The translations under genes and the position numbers were made by a program. A stretch of DNA of 64,000 bases from Cognatiyoonia sediminum (GTDB lineage: Bacteria; Pseudomonadota; Alphaproteobacteria; Rhodobacterales; Rhodobacteraceae), in contig NZ_FQXB01000001.1 in NCBI RefSeq assembly GCF_900129845.1, forward strand, positions 1,426,001-1,490,000, given 5' to 3'. Below the pieces are notes generated by a model. That model was not told the origin of the DNA. It saw nothing but the letters and a program-made list of their open reading frames with translations, and made no database searches. This document shows positions 8,599-17,413 of this stretch, piece after piece; position 1 is the first letter of the stretch, and every line of letters begins with the position of its first letter.

Positions 8599-9387
8599 TC
8601 AACCCACTTTCTCTATGAGAGCCTCATCTTTGCCGGGCCATTTACTTTCTTCGACCAGAACGGTTCCACCCATCAAAATTTGCCCCTCGCTGAGCGCCCT
8701 AGCAACGGCGTGGGTTGTGTTGAGAGCACCCAATTTCGCGCGAGCACTTTCGATATAGGCACGAAGCGTATGTTCAGAAATCGACAACATATCAGCGACT
8801 TGCCCACGACCGTACCCCATTGCCAGGTAGGTCAAGCTGTCAACCTCACGAGGTGAAAGTGGTCTGCTCGGCTTCTGCTTTCCGCCGTCTTTAACTTCTA
8901 GCGCCTTCTGATTCAGATAGTGGGCGACGAGAATAATGTCGCGCTGATAGGTCATCGTTAGGTCTGCCCAGCGATTGTCGGAGCATGTGTGCGACACTGT
9001 AAAGAGTGCGAATTGTCCATTCGGCCCCCGGATCGGAACCGAATACCCTTGGTTGCCAACTCCAAAGTCAATCGCATCCTTTCGAAATTGCCGCGCGGAT
9101 TTTGAAGACCAGTCCAGCCTTTTCCAGTCAACAGGATGAAACCGCTGAAAACAGCCAAGAATAACCGGATGTACCCGCAGATAGTCCTTGTCAATGTAAT
9201 GTTGGACCCAACTTGGCGGGTAACTCCCAAAGCCAAATTGTTCGCCGTCCGCGCTGACCCAATGGTAAACAACGTGGTCTACGCCGAACCAATCGCGCAG
9301 TCCGACAACCCAGTTTTGAATTTCAGCAAAGTCCTTTTTGCGCCCCAACTCCCGTAAAGAGCGCTCGATTGTGTTGGCTATCACCAT
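8599..9387 (-). CDS. luxR: LuxR-family quorum-sensing regulator (autoinducer-binding domain + HTH)
   Basis: About 262 residues from the ATG at 9387 (reading MVIANTIERSL). An upstream in-frame ATG at 9495 would add 36 low-complexity basic residues and is rejected. The N-terminal autoinducer-binding domain shows the family aromatic/acidic signature (VYHWVS, SYPPSWVQHYIDKDYLRVHP, with W, Y and D in order), and the C-terminal LuxR HTH reads LSPREVDSLTYLAMGYGRGQ onward. It lies upstream of luxI on the same strand. Since luxI has a stop, this regulator may now respond only to signals from other cells or other synthases. Confidence 0.9.
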   Translation of the reverse strand: MVIANTIERSLRELGRKKDFAEIQNWVVGLRDWFGVDHVVYHWVSADGEQFGFGSYPPSWVQHYIDKDYLRVHPVILGCFQRFHPVDWKRLDWSSKSARQFRKDAIDFGVGNQGYSVPIRGPNGQFALFTVSHTCSDNRWADLTMTYQRDIILVAHYLNQKALEVKDGGKQKPSRPLSPREVDSLTYLAMGYGRGQVADMLSISEHTLRAYIESARAKLGALNTTHAVARALSEGQILMGGTVLVEESKWPGKDEALIEKVG

Positions 9388-9541
9388 TTGGCACCAAAGA
9401 TTTCTCTTCGGATGTCGCCGCGATTTCGACCGATGCCACCTTCGTGGTTTGCGCCAATTGATCCGTGAGCAGTTGCAGATCGTTGTCTTGGGCAAAGGAC
9501 CTTAAATCGGTCAACACGTCGAGTATCCACTTATGTCCCAT
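9323..9541 (-). CDS. small conserved protein encoded in front of luxR
   Basis: 72 residues beginning MGHKWILDVLTDLRSFA, with a strong ribosome site (GGAGG, 6 bases before ATG). I recognise this opening from short hypothetical proteins placed beside luxR/luxI in Rhodobacteraceae, but no function is known to me. Its last 22 codons overlap the start of luxR in another frame, so translation of the two is probably linked. The C-terminal half (after about residue 45) looks less ordered. No signal peptide or catalytic motif. Confidence 0.65.
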   Translation of the reverse strand: MGHKWILDVLTDLRSFAQDNDLQLLTDQLAQTTKVASVEIAATSEEKSLVPNGDSQHNRALFTGVGAQKGLC

Positions 9542-9559
9542 AGTCAGCCTCCGGCGAAT

Positions 9560-9573
9560 TAGTTAACGAACTA
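9560..9573 (-). promoter_or_regulatory. lux-box-like inverted repeat upstream of the luxR unit
   Basis: TAGTT-AACG-AACTA, a perfect 14-bp inverted repeat 18 bases before the start of the small gene at 9541. The core GTTAACGAAC is identical to that of the site in front of luxI (8572-8581), and the arm changes (TA versus CG at the ends) keep the symmetry. Candidate LuxR operator for autoregulation. Confidence 0.5.
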
Positions 9574-9621
9574 TTAACAACCTATGGCAGCATTGATAAC
9601 TTTTTGATGGCTATTCACAAC

Positions 9622-9651
9622 TTCGCCCTCCCCAGAAATAGGGAGGGCGAA
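9622..9651. terminator. hairpin between ccr and the luxR unit
   Basis: TTCGCCCTCCC at 9622-9632 pairs perfectly with GGGAGGGCGAA at 9641-9651 around an 8-base loop. It lies 37 bases after the ccr stop on the minus strand and is the likely end of that transcript, although no clean T-run follows. Confidence 0.5.
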
Positions 9652-9688
9652 AATTGCTAACAGTCGGGAAATGCTAGAAGGAAGAATT

Positions 9689-10978
9689 TCAGCGCTTCGA
9701 TACGGCGATTGTATCCTCAAGCGTGCGCAAGCCCGTTTGTGTGGCCTGAACCAAGACAGACATGTTGCCTGGCTTATGCTCATTCTTACGCATCTTGATA
9801 TGCGCATCAGGGATTTCGTCCCACTTGAAACACTCAGACATGCAAGGATCCAAACGCTGCTCCAGCATCAGCTGGTTGGCCGCACTCGCCTGTTGCAAGG
9901 TGGCGAAGTGGCTGCCCTGCAAACGCTTCTGGTGCATCCACATGTAACGCGCGTCCACTGTAAGGTTATACCCCGATGTGCCCGCACAGATCACAACCAT
10001 GCCGCCTCGCTTCACAACAAAGCTAGAGACAGGGAAGGTTGCTTCACCAGGGTGCTCAAACACCATATCAACGTTGTTGCCTTTTCCGGTGATCTCCCAG
10101 ATCGCTTTGCCGAATTTCCGAACTTCCGAGAACCACTTGTTGTATTCCTCGGTGTTGACCTCAGGCAATTGCCCCCAGCAATCGAAATCCTTCCGGTTCA
10201 ACACGCCCTTGGCGCCCAGCGACATCACAAAGTCACGCTTGTCTTCATCGCTGATAACACCGATCGCATTGGCGCCTGCGGTGTTGATCAACTGGATCGC
10301 GTAAGATCCCAAGCCACCGGACGCGCCCCAAACAAGGACATTCTGACCCGGCTTTAGCTCATGCGGGTGATGGCCGAACAACATGCGATACGCTGTTGCA
10401 AGCGTCAGCGTGTAGCAGGCGGCTTCTTCCCATGTCAGATGCTTCGGACGATGCATCAACTGCTGAGACTGCACACATGTGAACTGCGCAAAAGACCCAT
10501 CAGGTGTTTCATAGCCCCAAATCCGCTGGGTTGGAGACATCATCGGATCACCGCCGTTACAATGCTCGTCATCGCCATCGTCTTGGTTACAATGAATGAC
10601 AACTTCGTCGCCGACTTTCCAGCGCTTCACCTTATCACCAACCGCCCAAACGATGCCGGATGCGTCAGAGCCTGCAATGTGAAAGTCTGCTTTGTGAACG
10701 TCGAACGGGCTAATCGGAATGCCCAAGCCAGCCCAGACGCCATTATAATTCACACCTGCGGCCATAACGAGAACCAAAACCTCGTTGCTGTCCGGCTTTG
10801 GCACATCAACAACTTCGATCTGGAACGCCTTATCAGGCTCGCCATGACGTTCGCGCCGGATCGTCCATGCGTACATTTGTTCTGGCACATGACCCATTGG
10901 GGGCATTTCGCCAACTTCATAAAGGTCTTTTTGAGGGGCGTCATAGACGTGAATGTCTGCGTTTTGATCCAAGGCCAT
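9689..10978 (-). CDS. ccr: crotonyl-CoA carboxylase/reductase
   Basis: Key enzyme of the ethylmalonyl-CoA pathway: reductive carboxylation of crotonyl-CoA with NADPH and CO2 to (2S)-ethylmalonyl-CoA. 429 residues from the MALDQ start; an ATG 12 bases further upstream (10990) is also possible. An MDR-superfamily fold is visible: GroES-like part with VMAAGVNYNGVWAG and AGSDASG, then the Rossmann motif VWGASGGLGSYAIQ near 222-235 and the FEHPGEATFPVS stretch typical of Ccr. Ethylmalonyl-CoA mutase is nearby on the other strand, separated by an acyltransferase gene. Confidence 0.95.
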   Translation of the reverse strand: MALDQNADIHVYDAPQKDLYEVGEMPPMGHVPEQMYAWTIRRERHGEPDKAFQIEVVDVPKPDSNEVLVLVMAAGVNYNGVWAGLGIPISPFDVHKADFHIAGSDASGIVWAVGDKVKRWKVGDEVVIHCNQDDGDDEHCNGGDPMMSPTQRIWGYETPDGSFAQFTCVQSQQLMHRPKHLTWEEAACYTLTLATAYRMLFGHHPHELKPGQNVLVWGASGGLGSYAIQLINTAGANAIGVISDEDKRDFVMSLGAKGVLNRKDFDCWGQLPEVNTEEYNKWFSEVRKFGKAIWEITGKGNNVDMVFEHPGEATFPVSSFVVKRGGMVVICAGTSGYNLTVDARYMWMHQKRLQGSHFATLQQASAANQLMLEQRLDPCMSECFKWDEIPDAHIKMRKNEHKPGNMSVLVQATQTGLRTLEDTIAVSKR

Positions 10979-11099
10979 CGGGGTCACCATCGCTGAGGTT
11001 TCTCTAAAATTGCCGCACCGCAGAATCGGCGCTTCATCGACTTAATATTCGACGCAAGAGTAACTTTGCAACCCTGTGATTGCATTTTTTGTAATTTAA

Positions 11100-12488
11100 T
11101 TACTTTGCAATCGCAGAAATTTCGACCTCTTCAGCGAAATGATGTGCAATGGATCGCGCATAATACTCTAAAACTGGCCGTCCCAGTTCTGTCGCAACAA
11201 TCTGACCGCCATTTCTTGTGACTATCTTGCGCCGTTCAAGGCGCTTTAAAATATCATTCACGAGTTCAGTTGCTTCCCGTTTCGGGCGCGGCATCGATTT
11301 ACTCTTCAGCATGTCAAGTTTCTGTTCAACAAACCGCACAATGTCGGCTTCGGAATCGGGCTCATCCGAAAGGATGGCTGAAGCCACCAAAGGTGCGGAA
11401 AGAACCGGTACGACATCACGAATACGGTTCATGAGTTCATCTGCGACCGCTTCTGTCAGTACGTCGTCTTCAAACTTCCCGCGATACTCACGCAGAGACA
11501 AGGGCGTCCCGAATCCCACAGATGCGGTTCCGTAGCCTCGCGCCTGTCTCGTTATCAAACGCCAGAAATATCCGAACGTTCCACCCAAAGCGGTCATCAC
11601 GGGCGGCCGGAATCGCCGCACCCCAGTGATATCCGCTTTTACAAGAAACTGGTCTTCCAAGACTCGATCATAGTTCAAACCAACCGGCACAAAAACAACG
11701 TCCCGCTTGTCTGGATCATTGCCCTCAACAATGTAGTTGAGCAAACCCAGCTTCGGCTCACCAACCGCTCCCGTCAAACTCAATCCACCCTCAGGGAACA
11801 TCGCCTGCGTGACGCCACCGTCCGTTGCCATTTGCACATATCGTGCCAAAACAGCCCTATATAAACGGCCACGAGACTTACGCCGGATAAAGTAGGCCCC
11901 CAGCATCTTGATCAGTGAACTCAGCGGCCAAATCCGCGCCCACTCCCCAACCGCATAAGACAAGGCACCGGCGCGGCTGACCAAATAGGTGACCAACACG
12001 TAGTCCATGTTGCTTCTGTGGTTCATTACAAAGACCACCGTCGCGTCCTTATCCACGCTTTCGAGCGTTTCGCGATCGAACGCACCCAGTCGAATGCGAT
12101 ACAGCGACCGGCTAATCCACTTCGCCAGTCGCATACCCACGGTGAAATACAAGGTAGCGGAAAAGCTGGGGACGATCTCACGCGCGTAGCGTTCGGCAGT
12201 CTCGAAGGCGACGTTTTCGGGTACGTCATGCGAGTCCGCGTACTCCACCACAGCCTCTGCAATTGACGGATCGTAAATCAGCCGCTGGATCATGTCGTGA
12301 CGCTTGGCGAGTTTAAACGGCTCGATTGGTCGTTGCAGTCTCGTGTTCAATTTCGCGACGAGCCGCTCCGCCCGTTTGCGAAAAAACCAACGCACTGATG
12401 GAAACAAGAAATGCGATGCAAGCGTCACCGCCGCGAAAAGCACCAAAAGTACAAAGGCCCACAGCGGCATGGTGATAGGTTGCGTCAT
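11100..12488 (-). CDS. PlsB-like glycerol-3-phosphate / 1-acylglycerol-phosphate acyltransferase
   Basis: About 462 residues from ATG 12488 (MTQPITMPLWAF). One N-terminal membrane helix is followed by the acyltransferase block: motif I VVFVMNHRSNMDYVLVTY (HRSNMD), then YFIRRKSRG and the FPEGGLSLTG motif III. The HX4D motif in the form HRSxMD resembles PlsB more than PlsC. Likely role is acyl transfer to a glycerol phosphate backbone in membrane lipid synthesis. Why it sits between ccr and ecm is unclear. Confidence 0.8.
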   Translation of the reverse strand: MTQPITMPLWAFVLLVLFAAVTLASHFLFPSVRWFFRKRAERLVAKLNTRLQRPIEPFKLAKRHDMIQRLIYDPSIAEAVVEYADSHDVPENVAFETAERYAREIVPSFSATLYFTVGMRLAKWISRSLYRIRLGAFDRETLESVDKDATVVFVMNHRSNMDYVLVTYLVSRAGALSYAVGEWARIWPLSSLIKMLGAYFIRRKSRGRLYRAVLARYVQMATDGGVTQAMFPEGGLSLTGAVGEPKLGLLNYIVEGNDPDKRDVVFVPVGLNYDRVLEDQFLVKADITGVRRFRPPVMTALGGTFGYFWRLITRQARGYGTASVGFGTPLSLREYRGKFEDDVLTEAVADELMNRIRDVVPVLSAPLVASAILSDEPDSEADIVRFVEQKLDMLKSKSMPRPKREATELVNDILKRLERRKIVTRNGGQIVATELGRPVLEYYARSIAHHFAEEVEISAIAK

Positions 12489-12624
12489 CAGGCAACACTG
12501 CCACCGAAAACAGAAATGGTAAATCCCGTCATGCCGCAACGCAGCGAATTGACAGCGACCAATAATGTCCTATAAATCAATTCTTGCGAAATAATATTGC
12601 GTGATAAGATTCGAGGTGCCCACC

Positions 12625-14592
12625 ATGTCGCAAACGCAGAAAGACCGCCCTTGGCTGTTTCGGACCTATGCCGGTCACTCCACCGCTGCGGCATCCAACG
12701 CGCTCTATCGTGGCAATCTCGCCAAAGGTCAAACAGGCCTCTCTGTTGCTTTCGACCTGCCCACGCAAACCGGCTACGACAGCGACCACGAACTCTCTAA
12801 AGGTGAAGTCGGCAAAGTCGGTGTGCCCGTGTGCCACCTTGGCGACATGCGCACGCTCTTCAATGATATCCCGTTAGAGCAGATGAACACCTCCATGACG
12901 ATCAACGCGACGGCCCCTTGGCTCTTGTCGCTCTACATCGCCGTGGCAGAGAAACAGGGTGCTGATGTCTCCAAACTGCAAGGCACAGTTCAAAACGACA
13001 TCATCAAAGAATACCTTTCGCGCGGCACGTACATCTGCCCGCCAGAACCGTCGCTCAGAATGATTACCGACGTCGCGGCTTACACGCGCGAGCATCTTCC
13101 CAAATGGAACCCGATGAACGTGTGCTCCTACCACCTGCAAGAAGCCGGTGCGACGCCGGAGCAGGAACTCGCTTTTGCGCTCGCCACTGCGACAGCTGTC
13201 TTGGACGATCTGAAAAACAAAGTGCCCGCCGAACACTTCCCCGCCATGGTCGGCCGGATTTCCTTCTTCGTAAACGCAGGCATCCGCTTTGTCACTGAGC
13301 TTTGCAAAATGCGCGCCTTTGTCGAGCTTTGGGATGAAATCTGCCAAGAGCGTTACGGCGTCGAAGACCCCAAATTCCGCCGCTTCCGTTATGGTGTGCA
13401 GGTCAACTCTCTTGGCCTCACGGAACAGCAACCGGAAAACAACGTTTACCGCATCTTGATCGAGATGCTGGCCGTCACCCTCTCCAAGAAAGCCCGCGCG
13501 CGCGCTGTGCAACTCCCCGCGTGGAACGAAGCCCTTGGTTTGCCCCGCCCTTGGGATCAGCAATGGTCGCTTCGGATGCAGCAAATCCTGGCCTATGAAA
13601 CCGACCTGCTGGAACACGACGACCTCTTTGATGAAAACCCAGCCATCGACCGCAAGGTCAACGCGTTGAAAGAAGGTGCGCGCGCTGAACTTAAGCAAAT
13701 CGACGGCATGGGCGGCGCGGTGGGCGCGATTGCCTATATGAAAGGCCGCTTGGTCGAATCCAACTCCAACCGCATCGGCGGGATTGAGACCGGCGACACC
13801 ACGGTTGTCGGCGTGAACAAATGGCAAGCGGGCGAAACGTCACCGCTGACGGCGGGTGACGATGCCATAATGGTAGCCGATGCGGAAGCCGAAGCCGATC
13901 AGCTCAAACGCCTCGCCGCTTGGAAGTCAAACCGCGACGCAGCAGCCGTCAAAGCCGCCTTGGCCGATCTACGAGACGCCGCAAAAGACGGCTCGAACAT
14001 CATGATCCCATCCATCCAATGCGCCAAAGTGGGTGTGACCACCGGCGAATGGGCCGACGTCGTTCGCGCCGCCTTCGGCCAATACCGTGCGCCCACGGGT
14101 GTCAGCGCGAACCCATCGAACCGCACCGAGGGCTTGGACGACATCCGCGAACAGGTTGACCTCGTTAGCCAGACCCTTGGCCGGCGCCTGAAATTCCTCG
14201 TCGGCAAACCGGGCCTCGACGGACACTCCAACGGCGCCGAACAAATCGCCGCCCGCGCACGCGACTGCGGCATGGACATCACCTATGAAGGCATCCGCCT
14301 GACACCCGATGAGCTCGTCGACGCCGCCCGCAACGATGAAGCCCACGTCATCGGTCTCTCGATCCTTTCCGGCTCACACATCCCGCTCATCGCCGCTTTC
14401 ATGGATAAAATGCGCGCGGCTGGCCTCGGCCATATCCCTGTAATCGCAGGCGGAATTATCCCCGACGACGACGCAGAAAAGCTGCGCGCTATGGGCGTCG
14501 CCAAGGTCTACACACCAAAGGACTTTGAACTGAACAAGATCATGACCGACATCGTGACCCTCGTAGACCCCAGTGCTATCGCCGCCGAATAG
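12625..14592 (+). CDS. ecm: ethylmalonyl-CoA mutase (coenzyme B12-dependent)
   Basis: 655 residues from ATG 12625 (MSQTQKDRPW); a GTG at 12601 is less likely. It converts (2R)-ethylmalonyl-CoA to methylsuccinyl-CoA in the ethylmalonyl-CoA pathway. The N-terminal acyl-CoA mutase barrel begins with RTYAGHSTAAASN and GLSVAFDLPTQTGYDSDH, and the C-terminal B12-binding domain has DGHSNG (DxHxxG), GLSILSGSH and GGIIPDDD. The short form without extended linker, often called MeaA, is the Ecm type rather than methylmalonyl-CoA mutase. Confidence 0.93.
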   Translation: MSQTQKDRPWLFRTYAGHSTAAASNALYRGNLAKGQTGLSVAFDLPTQTGYDSDHELSKGEVGKVGVPVCHLGDMRTLFNDIPLEQMNTSMTINATAPWLLSLYIAVAEKQGADVSKLQGTVQNDIIKEYLSRGTYICPPEPSLRMITDVAAYTREHLPKWNPMNVCSYHLQEAGATPEQELAFALATATAVLDDLKNKVPAEHFPAMVGRISFFVNAGIRFVTELCKMRAFVELWDEICQERYGVEDPKFRRFRYGVQVNSLGLTEQQPENNVYRILIEMLAVTLSKKARARAVQLPAWNEALGLPRPWDQQWSLRMQQILAYETDLLEHDDLFDENPAIDRKVNALKEGARAELKQIDGMGGAVGAIAYMKGRLVESNSNRIGGIETGDTTVVGVNKWQAGETSPLTAGDDAIMVADAEAEADQLKRLAAWKSNRDAAAVKAALADLRDAAKDGSNIMIPSIQCAKVGVTTGEWADVVRAAFGQYRAPTGVSANPSNRTEGLDDIREQVDLVSQTLGRRLKFLVGKPGLDGHSNGAEQIAARARDCGMDITYEGIRLTPDELVDAARNDEAHVIGLSILSGSHIPLIAAFMDKMRAAGLGHIPVIAGGIIPDDDAEKLRAMGVAKVYTPKDFELNKIMTDIVTLVDPSAIAAE

Positions 14593-14659
14593 GATCGGAT
14601 TGCCAAAGCTGCTCAACTGAGGGACACTTGTTGCGACAACGAACAAGGCGAGGGTCATC

Positions 14660-15364
14660 ATGAGCATTCACATCGGCGCAAATCCCGGCGACATCGCAGA
14701 AACCGTCCTGATGCCGGGCGATCCGTACCGCGCGAAATGGGCTGCGGAAACGTTCCTCCAAGACGTTGTTTGCATCAACGAAGTGCGCGGTATGTTGGGC
14801 TTTACCGGCACATGGAACGGCCACCGCGTTACAATCCAAGGCTCCGGTATGGGGATGCCATCGCTTTCGATCTACGTGAACGAGCTAATCAAAGACTATG
14901 ACGCCAAAACCCTGATCCGCATCGGGTCTTGCGGTGCGATGCAGGAACATGTGGGCATCCGCGATGTGATCCTTGCTACCACTTCCTCGACACTCTCAAC
15001 CCCCTCCATCGGGATGTTCAAAGAGCTCAACTTCGCGCCAACGGCCGACTTTGACCTCTTGCACAAAGCCTACCACGCAGCAGAAAGCAAACCATCACCC
15101 GTCCATGTTGGCGGCATCTATTCCGCGGATGTTTTCTATGACGAACGCCCCGATCTTAACGAGCAGATGACGCGCCACGGCATCCTCGCGGTCGAGATGG
15201 AATGCGCCGAGCTTTACACCCTCGCCGCCCGCTACAAGCGCCGCGCTTTGGCGGTGCTCACGGTCAGTGACCACCTCATCACTCATGAGGCCCTGCCGTC
15301 CGAGGACCGCGAGAAGTCTTTCGGCGATATGGTCGAAATCGCTCTAGAGGCTGCGTTTGCCTAA
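14660..15364 (+). CDS. deoD: purine-nucleoside phosphorylase, DeoD type
   Basis: 234 residues, the usual length for hexameric bacterial [23 protein letters not shown] at the start and RIGSCGAMQ near 91-99 form the phosphate and nucleoside site, with [12 protein letters not shown] and SDHLITHE near the C-terminus. It splits purine (deoxy)nucleosides to base plus (deoxy)ribose-1-phosphate in the cytoplasm. It may serve nucleosides brought in by the ABC importer at the left of the window, though the genes are not linked. Confidence 0.94.
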   Translation: MSIHIGANPGDIAETVLMPGDPYRAKWAAETFLQDVVCINEVRGMLGFTGTWNGHRVTIQGSGMGMPSLSIYVNELIKDYDAKTLIRIGSCGAMQEHVGIRDVILATTSSTLSTPSIGMFKELNFAPTADFDLLHKAYHAAESKPSPVHVGGIYSADVFYDERPDLNEQMTRHGILAVEMECAELYTLAARYKRRALAVLTVSDHLITHEALPSEDREKSFGDMVEIALEAAFA

Positions 15365-15366
15365 AT

Positions 15367-15801
15367 CTATTGGCAGCTGCTCACCTTATCGGCAAAGGCT
15401 GCCAAATACTCATCTGCACCAACACTTACCGGAACAGATATCTGCTCGCCCGGGCGGTTCGGCACAACGCAATCCTCGCCTACAATATCGGTGCACATCA
15501 CTTCATAGCCATTGGCACCCCAAAGCGTGACAGCATCAGCGACAATTTCCAACCGCGCCATGTCCACTTGGGCCAAATCAATATCGATACGCAAACTGTC
15601 TTCTGAGACGTCATCACCGTCGAATTCAGTGACCGTCTTGCTCAACATGCAACCATCCAATTCGAGCGTTACGGTATAATAGTCCCCGTTCGCCCAAGGC
15701 GTAGACGTAAACGGCTGCTCCGCCAAAATCGTGCTTTCGCTATCCGCAAAAGCCGCCGTACCACACAGAGCAGCGACACATCCAAAACAAAACTTCTTCA
15801 T
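15367..15801 (-). CDS. secreted protein of unknown function
   Basis: 144 residues from the ATG at 15801, chosen because it starts the signal peptide MKKFCFGCVAALCGTAAFA; upstream codons lack such features. The mature part is acidic and beta-rich with five or so cysteines (for example GCMLSKTV, EVMCTDIVGEDCVVP), suggesting disulfides in the periplasm. No family recognised. Convergent with deoD, with stops two bases apart. Confidence 0.6.
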   Translation of the reverse strand: MKKFCFGCVAALCGTAAFADSESTILAEQPFTSTPWANGDYYTVTLELDGCMLSKTVTEFDGDDVSEDSLRIDIDLAQVDMARLEIVADAVTLWGANGYEVMCTDIVGEDCVVPNRPGEQISVPVSVGADEYLAAFADKVSSCQ

Positions 15802-15811
15802 AAATTCCCTC

Positions 15812-16651
15812 TTACCTTCCGTGGCTGCGATCATAGCCATTGATCGGTGGCGATTGCCAACCTTCTGTCGACGCTGGTTTCAGAACTTCCATCTTCAACG
15901 GGTAACAGGCCGCCGCGTCGCTCGAATGCTCTGAACTGCAGTCCCCTCCGGGACAGGCGCTCAAGACCGCCAGCAAATCAATCTCAGCAAACAACTCCAG
16001 ATAATCCCCCGGGCTCACTGGGCTCGCTTTCATAAAATACTGCCCCGTATCGCGTGTGAAGCCAGTGCACATGAAGACGTTCAACACATCATGCACAAGG
16101 TTTTCCGCCGCATTCATCGACAAGCCAGCCGCATCCGCCAAGGCGCGGGTCAGGTTCGAGTGACAACAATGGTGATACTGCGTGTCTGACAACACATTGC
16201 CGGTATAGGGATCGCAGCGTGTGCCGATAACATCGTGTACACTGCCGCCATATTGGTCCATCCCGTACCAATTCAATGTATCATCGGTCACGGTTGCCAT
16301 CGGTCTAAGGTACGGAAAAGTCGACCACATTCTGTCGCCCGTGGTAATATGCGTCCCATGCAGAGCACGGGTTTTCCCCGAATAGAACCGTTCTGCAAGG
16401 TTTTGAGCGTTGAACAGGTTGAGATCCCCCACCTGCGGCCCCTCGACGCTATGAATGCGCAGAAAATGCCCAGAAGGGACTTTGATCGCCGCGGCCTCTC
16501 TGGGCGGTGCGATAGCCGTATCCACAAGCTCCAAACCGTCTCGAAATGACGCATAGAGCGCCATATCAGGCTGCGGTAGGGTCTCCGTTGGGTAGCAAAT
16601 CACCGGCTCTATGGCGCGCCGTTCTTCCGCGTCGGATGGGGCATTGGACAT
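15812..16651 (-). CDS. DUF1989 (urea carboxylase-associated type) protein
   Basis: 279 residues from ATG 16651 (MSNAPSDAEE), preceded by AAAGGGAG. The central block shows the DUF1989 pattern: VPSGHFLRIHSVEGPQVGDL, NLFNAQN, TFPYLRPMATVT and a cysteine/histidine-rich stretch with THITTGDRMW and YHHCCHSNL, plausibly metal-binding. Members accompany urea carboxylase, but no such enzyme is in the window, so this is a lone copy. Function unknown. Confidence 0.75.
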   Translation of the reverse strand: MSNAPSDAEERRAIEPVICYPTETLPQPDMALYASFRDGLELVDTAIAPPREAAAIKVPSGHFLRIHSVEGPQVGDLNLFNAQNLAERFYSGKTRALHGTHITTGDRMWSTFPYLRPMATVTDDTLNWYGMDQYGGSVHDVIGTRCDPYTGNVLSDTQYHHCCHSNLTRALADAAGLSMNAAENLVHDVLNVFMCTGFTRDTGQYFMKASPVSPGDYLELFAEIDLLAVLSACPGGDCSSEHSSDAAACYPLKMEVLKPASTEGWQSPPINGYDRSHGR

Positions 16652-16682
16652 GATCGAGGCTCCCTTTCGTATCGGGCAATGA

Positions 16683-17396
16683 TCAACCGATAACCATCTC
16701 TCCGGCAAGACCTAAGGCAAAACCAGCAACAGCCCCCAATGCAGGAAGACCCGTTCCAGAGATGTGCGATTCAGGTGCAATGTCTTGAAACAAAAGATAC
16801 AAAATTCCGCCCGCTGCAAACATCATAATGGCACCAAGTGTCTCTGGGGCATCTGACAAAAACACCAACCCCAAACCGGCGCAAAGCGGGCCTAACAAGG
16901 CCAGCGCAAAGAAGGTCATGATGATCTTCCCGCCATTCGATTTCTCCGGCTTGAACATCTCCCGAAAGGCCGAAAAACCCTCAGGCACATTCTGAAGAAA
17001 AATCATCAATGCCAGCAACTTAGCCGTCGCCGCTTCGGTTGCTAGCAGCGCACCTAACGCCAGTGCCTCCGGCAAGAAATCCAGCAACATTGCCAACATC
17101 AACGCGCCGCCACCGCCTTTGCGTTCCAGCATCTTGTCGACGATAAAGAAAACGACCCCACCGCCAAGAAAGAGCGACACCGCTACAAGGGGTGATAGGG
17201 CTTCGACACCGGCAGGCACCAAAACCAGAGCAATCGCAGACAAAAGCGCGCCGCCGCCAAAAGCGACGATGGTATGCATCACCTGATCGGCGATTTGGCG
17301 ATTTGAGATATGAGCGTACCGAGCAAGAATAGCACCTAGCGGGATCGCCAGGCCTGCAAGAGTTGCAAGGAGAAGAGCGTAACTAAGCGCGGGCAT
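16683..17396 (-). CDS. ZIP-family divalent metal transporter
   Basis: 237 residues with about eight membrane helices. Helix IV/V metal-site motifs are MLLDFLPEALALGA and LQNVPEGFSAF (the usual HNxPEG is here QNVPEG). A short loop between helices III and IV carries ERKGGGG. Relatives bring Zn2+ or Fe2+ into the cytoplasm; the Gln in place of His may alter selectivity. Confidence 0.82.
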   Translation of the reverse strand: MPALSYALLLATLAGLAIPLGAILARYAHISNRQIADQVMHTIVAFGGGALLSAIALVLVPAGVEALSPLVAVSLFLGGGVVFFIVDKMLERKGGGGALMLAMLLDFLPEALALGALLATEAATAKLLALMIFLQNVPEGFSAFREMFKPEKSNGGKIIMTFFALALLGPLCAGLGLVFLSDAPETLGAIMMFAAGGILYLLFQDIAPESHISGTGLPALGAVAGFALGLAGEMVIG

Positions 17397-17413
17397 GCAA
17401 ACCTATCGCGCGA

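Noticed and set aside
12874-13827. 317-codon minus-strand frame opposite ecm
   Set aside because: Shadow of the mutase gene; no family features.
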